From assembly GCF_014207985.1 (NCBI RefSeq), contig NZ_JACHMI010000001.1, forward strand, positions 7,423,001 to 7,487,000: a stretch of 64,000 nucleotides of DNA, given 5' to 3'. Made by a program: the position numbers and the translations under genes. The notes below the pieces were generated by a model. The model made no database searches and was not told the origin of the DNA. It saw nothing but the letters and a program-made list of their open reading frames with translations. Source of the stretch: Nonomuraea rubra. Its GTDB lineage: Bacteria; Actinomycetota; Actinomycetes; Streptosporangiales; Streptosporangiaceae. Below are positions 51,573-59,788 of this stretch, in pieces; position 1 is the stretch's first letter; every line of letters starts with the position of its first letter.

Positions 51573-53729
51573 TCACCGCCGGACCGGGCCGGGGAGCGGG
51601 ACGAGGTCCAGCTCGCGCATGACGAACGCGAGCCAGTAGGTCTGCTGCTCGACGATGGTGGTCCAGCTCGTCCCGCCGTGGCCGGCCCCCTGCCACACGC
51701 GCAGCAGCACCGGGTGCGGGGAGGTCGTGGCGGCCTGGGCGCGGGCGGCGAACTTGCGGGAGTGCCAGGCGGGGCAGCGCGGGTCGTTGGCGCCGGCGTC
51801 GAGGAGGATCGCCGGGTACGGGATGCCGGGCCGGACGTGGTGGTACGGGGAGTACGCCATGAGCACGGGGGCGTCGGCGGGGTCGTCGGGGTCGCCGTAC
51901 TCGGGGAGGGTCGCAGCGGCGCCGACGGGGTCGCGGGCGACGCGCATCAGGTCCAGCTTCGGCGCTCCGCACACCACCGCCCGCCACAGGTCCGGCCGTT
52001 GCGTGACCGCCACGCCGGTGAGCAGGCCGCCGTTGGAGGCGCCCTGCACGGCCAGCCGGTCGGGTGCGGTGATCCCGTCGGCGATGAGCCGCTCGGCGAT
52101 GGCGTACAGGTCGTCGAAGCTGTTCTGCTTGGCGTGCAGCCGCCCGCCCTCCCACCACTGGAGCCCGAACTCGCCGCCGCCGCGCACGTGGGCGTGCGCG
52201 TACACGCCACCCGCCTCGACGAACGCCGCCACCGGCCCCAGGTAGGAGGCGAGCTCGGCGACGTTGAAGCCGCCGTAGCCGTGGATGAGCGTGGGCTGCG
52301 GGCGGGAGCGGTCGAGGCCGGCGCGGTGGACCAGGGTGCAGGGCACGGGGGTGCCGTCGGCCGAGGTGGCCCAGATGCGGGTGGTGACCAGGCCGGGCAG
52401 GGTGTGGCCCGCTCCTTGCAGCCTGGTCAGCTCGCCGGTGCCGAGGGCGTAGTGGTAGACCGTCGGCGACTGCGTGTAGGAGGTGTAGCCGAAGGTGATG
52501 GCGTCCTCGCAGCCGATGACCTGGTCCATCACGCCGAGCGCGATGACGCCCTGGGCGACGGAGCTGACCGAGCCGGGGCCGGGCAGCGGCACCTCGCCGA
52601 GCTCCTTGCCGTCGAGGTCGAGGACGCGGATGCGGGAGACGGTGTCGACCAGCTCGCCGAGCACCAGCCGGTCGCCCACCAGCGTGACACCGGTGAGCAC
52701 GGCGTCGCCGCCGGGGACCAGCTCGGTCCAGGAGCCGGGGTCGCCGGGGCTGTCCAGCGGGATGCGGACCAGCCGGCCGCGCGGGGCGCCCGCCGTGGTG
52801 ACGGCCACGTAGGAGTCGCCGGTGAGCACGCCCTTGTACAGGTGCTCGGTGTCGGTGATGAACTCCCGCCACCGCCAGGACGGCGGCCCGCTCCCGCCCG
52901 CGGCTTCGTCGAGGCGGGCGAGGTAGTGCGGCCGGGGGCGCAGGTGGTCGACCTGGAGCAGGGCCCACCGGCCGTCGCGGGAGATCCTGGGGATGGCGAA
53001 CAGGTGCGGGATGTCCAGCGGCTCGGGCTCGGTGGGCGGAGGCTGCCCGAGGCGGTGGAAGAACAGCCGCCAGCACAACGGCGGCCGGGCCGCCGCACCG
53101 GGCGCCTGGTCGGCGGCGGCGCCGGCCAGGTGGTCGGCGCCGGCGGCGGCCACGTGGTTGGCCATGTAGAAGAAGCCGGTGCTGTCGGGCAGCCAGGCCA
53201 CCAGGCCGGGGCGCTGTTGCGGCACGCCGTCCAGCAGCACCTCGCCCGTGTCGAGGTCGATCACCTTGAGCTCGGGCAGCTCCCGGCCGGACGCGTCGAG
53301 CGAGTACGCCAGCAGCCGCCCGTCGGGCGACGGCTGCGGGCTCATGCGCAGCGGGGTGCCGCCGGTGGACAGCTCGTTGAGGTCGATCACCGTACGCCAG
53401 GGGCCGGTGACGTCGCCGGCGGCCTCCAGCACCATGAGGTCGCGGCCGTCCGGGACGCGCCCGCGGAACCAGCGCGGCCCGTACCGGACGGGCACCACGA
53501 GGTTGCGCGCGTCCATCTGCTCGACCAGCTCGCCGACGCGGGCGGCGAGGCGGTCGTAGTGCGGCCAGGCGTGCACGTGGGAGCGGGCCAGCTCGTCCTG
53601 GGCCCGCTGCCAGTCGGCCACGCCGTCGCCGCCGTCGTCCTCCAGCCACTGGTACGGGTCGTCGAACACCAGCCCGCCGGCCTCGTTCCGCTCCGGCCGC
53701 ACGGGCGCGGCGGGATACCGCAGGGTCAT
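51573..53729 (-). CDS. Prolyl oligopeptidase family serine peptidase (S9A)
   Basis: 718 aa, cytoplasmic, no signal peptide. The N-terminus (RNEAGGLVFDDPYQWLED) and a beta-propeller are followed by the alpha/beta-hydrolase with the nucleophile Ser in VQGASNGGLLTGV, the acid Asp in LLDAGANDPRCP and His in GAGHGGTSW. It cleaves peptides after proline or a related residue. A ~25-residue Ala-rich loop near residues 190-215 is an expansion. It is 37 bp downstream of the MerR gene and probably transcribed with it. Confidence 0.93.
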   Translation of the reverse strand: MTLRYPAAPVRPERNEAGGLVFDDPYQWLEDDGGDGVADWQRAQDELARSHVHAWPHYDRLAARVGELVEQMDARNLVVPVRYGPRWFRGRVPDGRDLMVLEAAGDVTGPWRTVIDLNELSTGGTPLRMSPQPSPDGRLLAYSLDASGRELPELKVIDLDTGEVLLDGVPQQRPGLVAWLPDSTGFFYMANHVAAAGADHLAGAAADQAPGAAARPPLCWRLFFHRLGQPPPTEPEPLDIPHLFAIPRISRDGRWALLQVDHLRPRPHYLARLDEAAGGSGPPSWRWREFITDTEHLYKGVLTGDSYVAVTTAGAPRGRLVRIPLDSPGDPGSWTELVPGGDAVLTGVTLVGDRLVLGELVDTVSRIRVLDLDGKELGEVPLPGPGSVSSVAQGVIALGVMDQVIGCEDAITFGYTSYTQSPTVYHYALGTGELTRLQGAGHTLPGLVTTRIWATSADGTPVPCTLVHRAGLDRSRPQPTLIHGYGGFNVAELASYLGPVAAFVEAGGVYAHAHVRGGGEFGLQWWEGGRLHAKQNSFDDLYAIAERLIADGITAPDRLAVQGASNGGLLTGVAVTQRPDLWRAVVCGAPKLDLMRVARDPVGAAATLPEYGDPDDPADAPVLMAYSPYHHVRPGIPYPAILLDAGANDPRCPAWHSRKFAARAQAATTSPHPVLLRVWQGAGHGGTSWTTIVEQQTYWLAFVMRELDLVPLPGPVRR

Positions 53730-53766
53730 GCCGATCTCCTTGTCGTGTGAGGCAGCCCGCGGGCTG

Positions 53767-54567
53767 TCAGCCGTGCTCCCGCGCCGCCCTGGCGCGCTGG
53801 AAGTAGTCGAGGACGGCGGGCAGGTCGTCGGCCTCCAGCCAGTCGATCTGGCGGCTGATCTCCGCGCTGACCTGGGCGCCCGCCCTGCGCCACAGCGCCA
53901 TGCCGGCGCCCTGGAGCTGCTCGGCCACCTTCGGGTCGCTCACCTGGAGGCCGGCCGCCATGGCCTCCCAGCGCCCGGTCACCTCCTGCACCCGCGGGTC
54001 GTCGACGGGGGTGCCGGCCCGCATGAGCCGGCAGCCCTCGCGCAGTAAGCCGAGCCACTCGGCGCGGTAGCCGGCCATCCTGTCCTGGCCGAGCTCCGCC
54101 CGGCGGCGTGCCAGGTGGTCGCGCAGCTCCTGGTCGAAGTACGACTCGTACACCGAGTGCAGCTCGAGCGCCGCCATGACCCGCTCGGGGTCGGGCATGA
54201 CCGCCTGGTCGAGCAGCGTCACCAGGCCGCCGATCCGCTCTCTGAGCTGGTCGATGCGGACGGCCTGGAGGTCGAGCTCGGCGAGCTGGGCGCCGAGGAG
54301 CGCGCGCAGCGCCGTCAGGTCGTCGGACGAGCGGTCGAGGATGCCGCGGATCTCCTCCAGGGTCAGGCCGAGGCCGCGCAGCGCCCGCACGCGGTAGAGC
54401 CGCCGCAGGTCGGCCCCGGTGTAGCGGCGGTGGCCCGACGAGGTGCGCTCGCTCGCCGGGACCAGGCCGATCTCCTCGTAGTGGTAGAGCGTGCGGATGG
54501 TCACGCCGCTGGCCTTGGCCAGCTCACCGATGCTCCATCGGCGCTCTCCGTCGTCGTCGCGGGTCAC
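53767..54567 (-). CDS. MerR-family regulator with TipAS-type C-terminus
   Basis: 266 aa, GTG start. The MerR helix-turn-helix is WSIGELAKASGVTIRTLYHYEEIGLV with the following HRRYTGADLRRLYRVRALRGLGL. After a coiled coil (residues ~75-120) comes an antibiotic-binding TipAS-like domain of about 120 residues. Such proteins twist a promoter with a long spacer on ligand binding. Its own promoter has just that form, so autoactivation is likely. The prolyl oligopeptidase behind it may be part of the same response. The GTG start lies directly after the predicted transcription start. Confidence 0.92.
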   Translation of the reverse strand: MTRDDDGERRWSIGELAKASGVTIRTLYHYEEIGLVPASERTSSGHRRYTGADLRRLYRVRALRGLGLTLEEIRGILDRSSDDLTALRALLGAQLAELDLQAVRIDQLRERIGGLVTLLDQAVMPDPERVMAALELHSVYESYFDQELRDHLARRRAELGQDRMAGYRAEWLGLLREGCRLMRAGTPVDDPRVQEVTGRWEAMAAGLQVSDPKVAEQLQGAGMALWRRAGAQVSAEISRQIDWLEADDLPAVLDYFQRARAAREHG

Positions 54568-54574
54568 GGGTACG

Positions 54575-54605
54575 ACGGTAGGACCTCCCGTGGCGGGAGG
54601 TTCAA
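54575..54605 (-). promoter_or_regulatory. MerR-type promoter: 19-bp spacer with perfect palindrome
   Basis: On the minus strand TTGAAC (-35, 54605-54600) and TACCGT (-10, 54580-54575) are 19 bp apart. The palindrome ACCTCCCGTGGCGGGAGGT (54583-54601, 8-3-8) fills the spacer, the classical MerR layout. The GTG start is 7 nt after the -10 box, so the transcript is leaderless. Confidence 0.85.
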
Positions 54606-54738
54606 CTCCATCACTCTGCGTGATTGAACGACTACGCCATGGGTAGAGGTGCAGAAAGCCAACATCCCCAGCGGGGTGGTGCGGCGTCCCCCGATCCCTC
54701 CGGCGTACGCCCCCCGCGCCCATGGAAAGGGAGCCCCC

Positions 54739-55671
54739 GTGCCCAGTGCCGACCGCTGCGCGACCATGCCCGTGCACCACCAGCTCATCGCCACGTCCCC
54801 GCGTTACGCGGTGGCGCTGGCCGCCATCGAGAACGAGACGTTCGCCAGGAAGAACGCCAGGGCCGCGGCCAGGGAGGAGGTGGTGACGATCCCGGTCGTG
54901 GTCCACGTCGTCCACCACACCCCCGAGCAGAACATCGGCCAGGAGCAGATCGACAGCCAGTTCAAGGTGCTCAACGAGGACTTCAGGCGCGTCAACCCGG
55001 ACGTGGGCAAGGTGCCGGAGGTGTGGCGGGACCTGGTGGCCGACGCGCGGCTGGAGTTCAAGTTGGCCGACACCGACCCCGACGGCAACCCCACCTCCGG
55101 CGTCGTACGGAAGGAGACCGCCGTCGAGGCGTTCGAGCCGGATCACGGCGTCAAGTTCGGCGACCGGGGCGGCTCGGACGCCTGGCCCGCCGACCGTTAC
55201 CTGAACGTGTGGGTGTGCGAGCTGAAGACCGCCCTCGGGTACGCCACGTTCCCCGGCGGCCCCGCCGAGCTCGACGGGGTCGTGATCCTGCACCGCGCGT
55301 TCGGCACGACAGGAACGGCCGAGGCCCCGTACGACGGCGGCCGCACCGCCACCCACGAGATCGGGCACTGGTTCAACCTGCGGCACATCTGGGGCGACGA
55401 CGGCGACGGCTGCTCGGGCAGCGACTTCGTGGACGACACGCCCAACCAGGGCGGCCACAACCGCGGCACGCCCGCCTTCCCCAAGCTGAGCTGCGACAAC
55501 GGCCCGCACGGCGACATGTTCATGAACTACATGGACTACGTGGAGGACGCCTCCATGTACATGTTCACGAAGGGACAGGCGGAGCGCATGGACGCGGCGC
55601 TGGCCGGGCCGCGCTCGTCGTTCCTGGCGCCGCAGGTCAGGCAGAGCATGCGGCTCGGCTCCCCCACCTGA
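54739..55671 (+). CDS. Zinc metalloprotease of the M43/pappalysin type
   Basis: 310 aa from the GTG at 54739, with AAAGGGAG 6 nt upstream; an earlier GTG (54649) lacks a site. The metzincin zinc motif is HEIGHWFNLRHIW and the Met-turn MNYMDYVED. The N-terminus, DRCATMPVHHQL, has one conserved-looking Cys that may act as a cysteine switch in the propeptide, and no clear signal peptide is present. It cleaves proteins or peptides; its target and secretion route are unknown. It is divergent from the MerR gene. Confidence 0.9.
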   Translation: MPSADRCATMPVHHQLIATSPRYAVALAAIENETFARKNARAAAREEVVTIPVVVHVVHHTPEQNIGQEQIDSQFKVLNEDFRRVNPDVGKVPEVWRDLVADARLEFKLADTDPDGNPTSGVVRKETAVEAFEPDHGVKFGDRGGSDAWPADRYLNVWVCELKTALGYATFPGGPAELDGVVILHRAFGTTGTAEAPYDGGRTATHEIGHWFNLRHIWGDDGDGCSGSDFVDDTPNQGGHNRGTPAFPKLSCDNGPHGDMFMNYMDYVEDASMYMFTKGQAERMDAALAGPRSSFLAPQVRQSMRLGSPT

Positions 55672-55972
55672 CCTGCCACTATCCGGCGACCTCTTCCGAT
55701 GCCGGGCCGAACCGGGCCGGCAGCTTCCCGGTGGCGGCGGATCCTCCGCCGGACGGTCCGCTGGCGGCACCCACCGCCCGGTCCGTTGCCCGTACCCGCC
55801 GGACGGTCGGCGCTGGCCGTACCCGCCGGACGGTCCGCCCGCCGTACCTGGCGGGCTCGCCGTGTACTCCCGCGGGGCGGTTCCCCGGGGGCCGCCGCTA
55901 CGGCACGTGGTGTAGCGGAGCGAGCGCCGAGCAGCGGATGTCCCTGGCCGCCCGCGACGCGACAGTGGACGC
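55672..55972 (+). repeat. Repeat-bearing gap between metalloprotease and SARP gene
   Basis: 301 bp without a supported gene. CGTACCCGCCGGACGGTC occurs exactly at 55792 and 55819 (27-bp period), and a shorter CGCCGGACGGTCCGC near 55748 matches it. In one frame the period would code PYPPDG-type proline repeats, which may be remains of a coding low-complexity region. GACAGT (55961-55966) is a -10 box 6 nt before the SARP start. Confidence 0.6.
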
Positions 55973-56860
55973 ATGGATGGAGGAGGTCTGAGCATCGCGT
56001 TACTCGGGCCGCTGGAGGTGCGGCTGGACGGGGCGCCGGTCCTGCTCACCACCAGCAGGCTGCGGGCGCTGCTGGCCGTGCTGGCGGTGTTCGCGGGGGA
56101 CGCGGTGACCGTGGAGCGGCTGGCGCTGGCCCTGTGGGGGGAGGAGCTGCCGGCCAACGCGCGGCGCAGCGTCCAGACGTACGTCACCCGCCTGCGCCGG
56201 GCGATCGGCCGGGCGGCGATCCGCACCACCCCTGACGGTTACGTGCTGGACGTCGATCCCGGCCAGGTGGACGTGCTGCGGTTCCGCGCGCTGGTGGCCG
56301 AGGCGGGCAGGGCGCGCGGCACGGCGGAGGAGCGGGAGCTGGTGGAGGAGGCGAGGCGCCTGTGGCGCGGCCAGCCGTTCGAGGGCATCGACTCGGACTG
56401 GCTGCGCGCGACCGTCTCGCCGTCGCTGCAGGAGCTGCACCTGAGCACCGTGGAGCGCCGGGTCGACCTGGGGCTGGCCGAGGGCCGCCACGGCGAGCTG
56501 GTCGCGGAGCTGCTCGGCCTGGCCGCCGGGCACCCGCTGCGGGAGTCGTTGTGGGGGCGCCTGCTCGTGGTGCTGAAGGCGTCAGGAAGGCAGGCCGAGG
56601 CGCTGACCCTGTACGAGCGGCTGCGCCGCCGCCTGGCCGACGAGCTGGGCACCGACCCCTCGGCCGAGCTGCGCCGCATCCACGCGTGCCTGCTGCGGCC
56701 AGGCCCGCGGCAGGGAGGCGTGGCGGTGTTCACGGGCGTCGTGGAGCCGTGCGCCGGGGGCTGCCTGATCTCGGGGAAGGCGGTCGAAGGCAAGGTCGAA
56801 GGGGAGGGCGGGGGCGAGGGGGAGCGCCGATTCTTGGCGTTCGTGTGGAGCTCGGTGTAA
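55973..56860 (+). CDS. SARP-type (AfsR/BTAD) regulator, short form
   Basis: 295 aa. An OmpR-like winged helix (residues ~5-90: LLGPLEVRLDGAPVLLTTSRLRALLAVLAV ... SVQTYVTRLRRAI) is followed by the BTAD helical domain (LRFRALVAEAGRARG ... LGTDPSAELRRIHACLL). It lacks the ATPase and TPR parts of large SARPs and ends in a ~45-residue Gly/Glu-rich tail. SARPs activate pathways by binding direct repeats. No biosynthetic cluster is near. The ATG at 55973 follows a -10 box at leaderless distance; an internal GGAGGAGG has no start codon at proper distance. Confidence 0.88.
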   Translation: MDGGGLSIALLGPLEVRLDGAPVLLTTSRLRALLAVLAVFAGDAVTVERLALALWGEELPANARRSVQTYVTRLRRAIGRAAIRTTPDGYVLDVDPGQVDVLRFRALVAEAGRARGTAEERELVEEARRLWRGQPFEGIDSDWLRATVSPSLQELHLSTVERRVDLGLAEGRHGELVAELLGLAAGHPLRESLWGRLLVVLKASGRQAEALTLYERLRRRLADELGTDPSAELRRIHACLLRPGPRQGGVAVFTGVVEPCAGGCLISGKAVEGKVEGEGGGEGERRFLAFVWSSV

Positions 56861-56909
56861 CGGCGGGCACAGGCATGTCGGCGGGCGCCGTCCAGGATGG
56901 GTGATCGGA

Positions 56910-56933
56910 TTCCCTCACACATTCCCTCACACA
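56910..56933 (+). promoter_or_regulatory. Exact 12-bp tandem direct repeat before a secreted-protein gene
   Basis: TTCCCTCACACA occurs twice with no gap (56910-56921, 56922-56933), 16 bp upstream of the GTG at 56949 and just behind the SARP gene. Direct repeats with about one helical turn of spacing are what SARPs bind, although their usual period is 11 bp. Confidence 0.5.
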
Positions 56934-56948
56934 ACGGAAGGTGATGTC

Positions 56949-57398
56949 GTGCGTCTGCTCGCAGGGTTGACGATGACCGCCGTGCTCGCCGCCGGGCTGC
57001 TGGCCGCCCCGCCCGCCATGGCCGCCGAGGCCGTGAAGTTCGCCGCGGACTCGGGCGACACGTGCCACCGCGGGGTCGCGGAGGGCACGCTCGAACGGTA
57101 CGACGGCCCGGTCATCCACCCCGTCGTCACCGTCGAAGGCTTACTGTCCGACGAGGCCCTCCCGACGATCTGCTTCCCCGACGACCTGCACTCCACGGTC
57201 ACGTTCCGCGGCTACCGGGGCACCGACCTCGTGGACTCCGAGACGCACAAGGCGGACAACGAGCAGGTCAAGTACGCGTTCCAGCTGAGCAACGGGCTGC
57301 TGAGCATCGACCGGGTGGTCGTGCAGGTGTGCCGGTACAGCAACTCGCCCATCGGGATCAGCTACTGCGGGACGGCGCAGGAGTACAAGATCCCCTAA
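56949..57398 (+). CDS. Small secreted protein, unknown function
   Basis: 149 aa from a GTG with GGAAGG 7 nt upstream. The signal peptide is LLAGLTMTAVLAAGLLAAPPAMA. The mature ~125 residues contain four Cys (GDTCHRG, PTICFPD, VQVCRYS, SYCGTAQ) that probably form two disulfides in a beta-rich fold. No family is recognised. Just upstream lies the 12-bp tandem repeat, so the SARP-type protein may control it. Confidence 0.75.
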   Translation: MRLLAGLTMTAVLAAGLLAAPPAMAAEAVKFAADSGDTCHRGVAEGTLERYDGPVIHPVVTVEGLLSDEALPTICFPDDLHSTVTFRGYRGTDLVDSETHKADNEQVKYAFQLSNGLLSIDRVVVQVCRYSNSPIGISYCGTAQEYKIP

Positions 57399-57407
57399 AG
57401 GCCGGGA

Positions 57408-58292
57408 TCAGGGTGACGGCGTCACGATGAGGGCGCCGGGCAGCCCTTCGGGGAACACCCAGACGTGCCTGCCCGCGGCGATCACCAGCGCGGGCGGCGC
57501 GTCCAGCCCCAGCCTGATCACGCGGAGCGGGGTGCCTGCGGCCGGGGCGAACGCGAACAGGTCACGGCCGCCGCCCGCCAGCACCCCGTTGGCGCACACC
57601 AGGAACGGCACGGGCCCCTCCGGCGCCCGCACGAGCCGTCCGGGCTCGCCCGACCAGGCCGACACCCGCAGCAGCCCGCCGGTCACGCTGATCCATAACG
57701 ACCCGGCGCACACGGTCATGGCGCCGCGCTCGCGCCGCCCGAGACCCACCTCCTTGGGGCCGCCGCGCAGCACGTCGTCGTGCTCCGACGTCCACCACAG
57801 CCGGTCGCCCTCCACGGCGCACCTGTCCAGCCCGGGCAGCTCCAGCGGCTCCCCCAGCAGGCCGGGCGCGGCCAGCCGGCGGGCCACGCCGCCGCCGACG
57901 GCCCAGATCGCCCCGCCGCCCGCGACCACCCGGCCGTCGAAGCGGGCGCCCGCGATCGGGGCTCCCGACGGGCCGAGCCAGTGGACGCGGCCGTGCCCGG
58001 CGCCCGCGAGCGTGCCATCCGGCAGCGGGTCAGGCGCCGGCGTCCCCATGAACGCCCTGGGCACCAGGACGGTCTCCGCCAGCGTGCCCGGCACCGCTCC
58101 CGTGGCGGTCACGGTGCCCGGCACCGCCGCCAGGGAGCGCAGCTCCGGCGCCGTGCCGCCGCCCTCCAGGGGCCGGCCCGCCGGCGTGTACACGCGTACT
58201 CCGTCGCCCGCCGCGCACCAGACGGTCGATCCGTCGGACGCGGCCGCGCGGACGGGCTGCGGCAGCTCGATCCTGGTGACCGCGACGTCCAT
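57408..58292 (-). CDS. Hypothetical beta-propeller-like protein
   Basis: 294 aa, cytoplasmic. Repeated segments of ~40 residues with WCAAGDGVRVY-, IWAVGGGVAR-, LWWTSEHDD- and LWISVTGGLLRV-type strands suggest a six- or seven-bladed beta-propeller. No catalytic motif is seen. A TAGTCT box 6 nt before the ATG indicates a leaderless mRNA. It faces the small secreted protein gene 3' to 3'. Confidence 0.7.
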   Translation of the reverse strand: MDVAVTRIELPQPVRAAASDGSTVWCAAGDGVRVYTPAGRPLEGGGTAPELRSLAAVPGTVTATGAVPGTLAETVLVPRAFMGTPAPDPLPDGTLAGAGHGRVHWLGPSGAPIAGARFDGRVVAGGGAIWAVGGGVARRLAAPGLLGEPLELPGLDRCAVEGDRLWWTSEHDDVLRGGPKEVGLGRRERGAMTVCAGSLWISVTGGLLRVSAWSGEPGRLVRAPEGPVPFLVCANGVLAGGGRDLFAFAPAAGTPLRVIRLGLDAPPALVIAAGRHVWVFPEGLPGALIVTPSP

Positions 58293-58298
58293 GCGCTG

Positions 58299-58304
58299 AG
58301 ACTA
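58299..58304 (-). promoter_or_regulatory. -10 box of the propeller gene
   Basis: TAGTCT on the minus strand, 6 nt before the ATG at 58292; leaderless spacing. Confidence 0.45.
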
Positions 58305-58441
58305 GACCGCGCGGCCGAAGCAGGACAGTCGTGATCGGGGCCCCCTCTCAGGCACGGAGTAGCCCGTGACGGGGTATACCGCGCGGCAAGTGCGCCATCC
58401 GGTCGTCGGCCCAGGTCACCCCGGCTGCGATCATTGTGACC

Positions 58442-59659
58442 ATGCGTGTTGTGGTGATCGGGAGCGGCATCGTGGGGGCCGGCGCGGCGTACCACCTGAC
58501 CCGCCGGGGCGCGGCGGTGACCGTGGTGGACGCCGGCTGCCAGGGCGGGGCGACGCGGGCGGGCGCGGGCATCGTGTGCCCGTGGGTGGACCATCCGGAG
58601 GACGACGACTGGTACCGCCTGACCCGCGAGGGCGCCCGCGCCTACCCGGCGCTGGTGGAGGAGCTGGGCGAGGACATCGGGTACGCCAAGGTGGGCGCCC
58701 TGCTGGTGGCCGAGGACCCGGTGGACCTGGAGCCGGTGCGGGCGCTGCTGCGCCGCCGCCACGCCGCCGCGCCCGAGATGGGCGACGTGGTGGACGTGGA
58801 CACGCCGACGGAGCTGTTCCCGCCGCTGTCCGACGGGCTGAGCGCGCTGCTGGTGCCGGGCGCGGCCCGCGTCGACGGCTGCTCGGTGCGCGACGCGCTG
58901 CTGCGGGCCGCGATGGCCGGGGGCGCGCAGGTGCGTACGGGCGTCGCCACCCTCACCCCGGACGGCCGGGTGCTGCTGTACCAGGCCGAGGAGTCCACGC
59001 AGTGGAGCCCCGCGGTCGCGGCCGCGGCCCCGGCCGAGGGCGAGCCCGCGTCGTGGCGGCAGGCGGCGCCGCTGAGCGCCGCCCCGGCCGCCGCGGCGCC
59101 CGCCAGCCCGGAGGCGCTGCGGCTGACGGGTGAAGGCGTGCCGGTCGAGGCCGACATGGTGATCGTGGCCGCCGGCGCGTGGACCGGCGAGGTGTGCCGG
59201 CCGCTGGGGGTGGAGCTGCCGGTCTTCCCCAGGCGCGGCCAGATCCTGCACGCGACCATGGAGGGCGTGGACACCGCGTGGTGGCCGATCATCCTGCCCA
59301 GGACCGGGCCGTACCTGCTGGGGTTCCCCGACTCGCGCGTGGTGGTCGGGGCGACGGTCGAGGACGTGGGGTTCTCGCCGCGGGTCACGATGGGCGGCCT
59401 GGACGAGGTGATCGAGGCGGGGTTGCGGGTGGCGCCCGGGCTGTTCAACGCGACGGTCACCGAGACCAGGGTCGGGCTGCGGCCCGTGTACGCGCCCGGG
59501 CGGGCGCTGATCGGGCCGCTCACCGACCGGGTGATCGTGGCGACGGGGCTGAGCGCGTACGGGCTGACGGCGGGGCCGTTCACCGGCGAGGTCGCCGCGG
59601 CGCTCGCGCTGGGCGAGACACCGCCGCTCGACATCGCGCCGTACGCGCCACCACGTTGA
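58442..59659 (+). CDS. FAD-dependent amino-acid-type oxidoreductase (DAO/DadA-like)
   Basis: 405 aa from the ATG at 58442 (a GTG two codons earlier is possible). The FAD motif is VVVIGSGIVGAGAAYHLTRRGAAVTVVD; the DAO fold continues with GATRAGAGIVCPW, FPRRGQILHA, and ends with VIVATGLSAYGLTAGP. It oxidises an amine or D-amino acid. Residues ~180-240 are an Ala/Pro-rich insertion not typical of the family. The gene stands alone. Confidence 0.87.
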   Translation: MRVVVIGSGIVGAGAAYHLTRRGAAVTVVDAGCQGGATRAGAGIVCPWVDHPEDDDWYRLTREGARAYPALVEELGEDIGYAKVGALLVAEDPVDLEPVRALLRRRHAAAPEMGDVVDVDTPTELFPPLSDGLSALLVPGAARVDGCSVRDALLRAAMAGGAQVRTGVATLTPDGRVLLYQAEESTQWSPAVAAAAPAEGEPASWRQAAPLSAAPAAAAPASPEALRLTGEGVPVEADMVIVAAGAWTGEVCRPLGVELPVFPRRGQILHATMEGVDTAWWPIILPRTGPYLLGFPDSRVVVGATVEDVGFSPRVTMGGLDEVIEAGLRVAPGLFNATVTETRVGLRPVYAPGRALIGPLTDRVIVATGLSAYGLTAGPFTGEVAAALALGETPPLDIAPYAPPR

Positions 59660-59675
59660 AGCCGTACGCGCCACC
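59641..59675 (+). repeat. Short duplicated 3' end of the oxidoreductase gene
   Basis: CCGTACGCGCCACCA occurs at 59640 (coding the C-terminal PYAPP) and again about 21 bp later beyond the stop, another case of a duplicated gene end. Confidence 0.75.
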
Positions 59676-59788
59676 AGCCGTACGCCCACCGCGTTAAATC
59701 GGACTATAGGCACCCCTGCCCCTCAAGCGGGACAAGCGGCCACGTAGCATCGGATACCTCCCCACCGTGACGATGTGGGGAGGCCGTC

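Noticed and set aside
55973..56860. SARP-type regulator considered as marker of a biosynthetic gene cluster
   Set aside because: No polyketide, peptide synthetase, RiPP or terpene genes lie within reach on either side.
59660..59788. Possible small RNA or extra gene between oxidoreductase and lipoprotein genes
   Set aside because: Only a short duplication of the gene end and the TTG gene's ribosome site are visible; no promoter-terminator pair.
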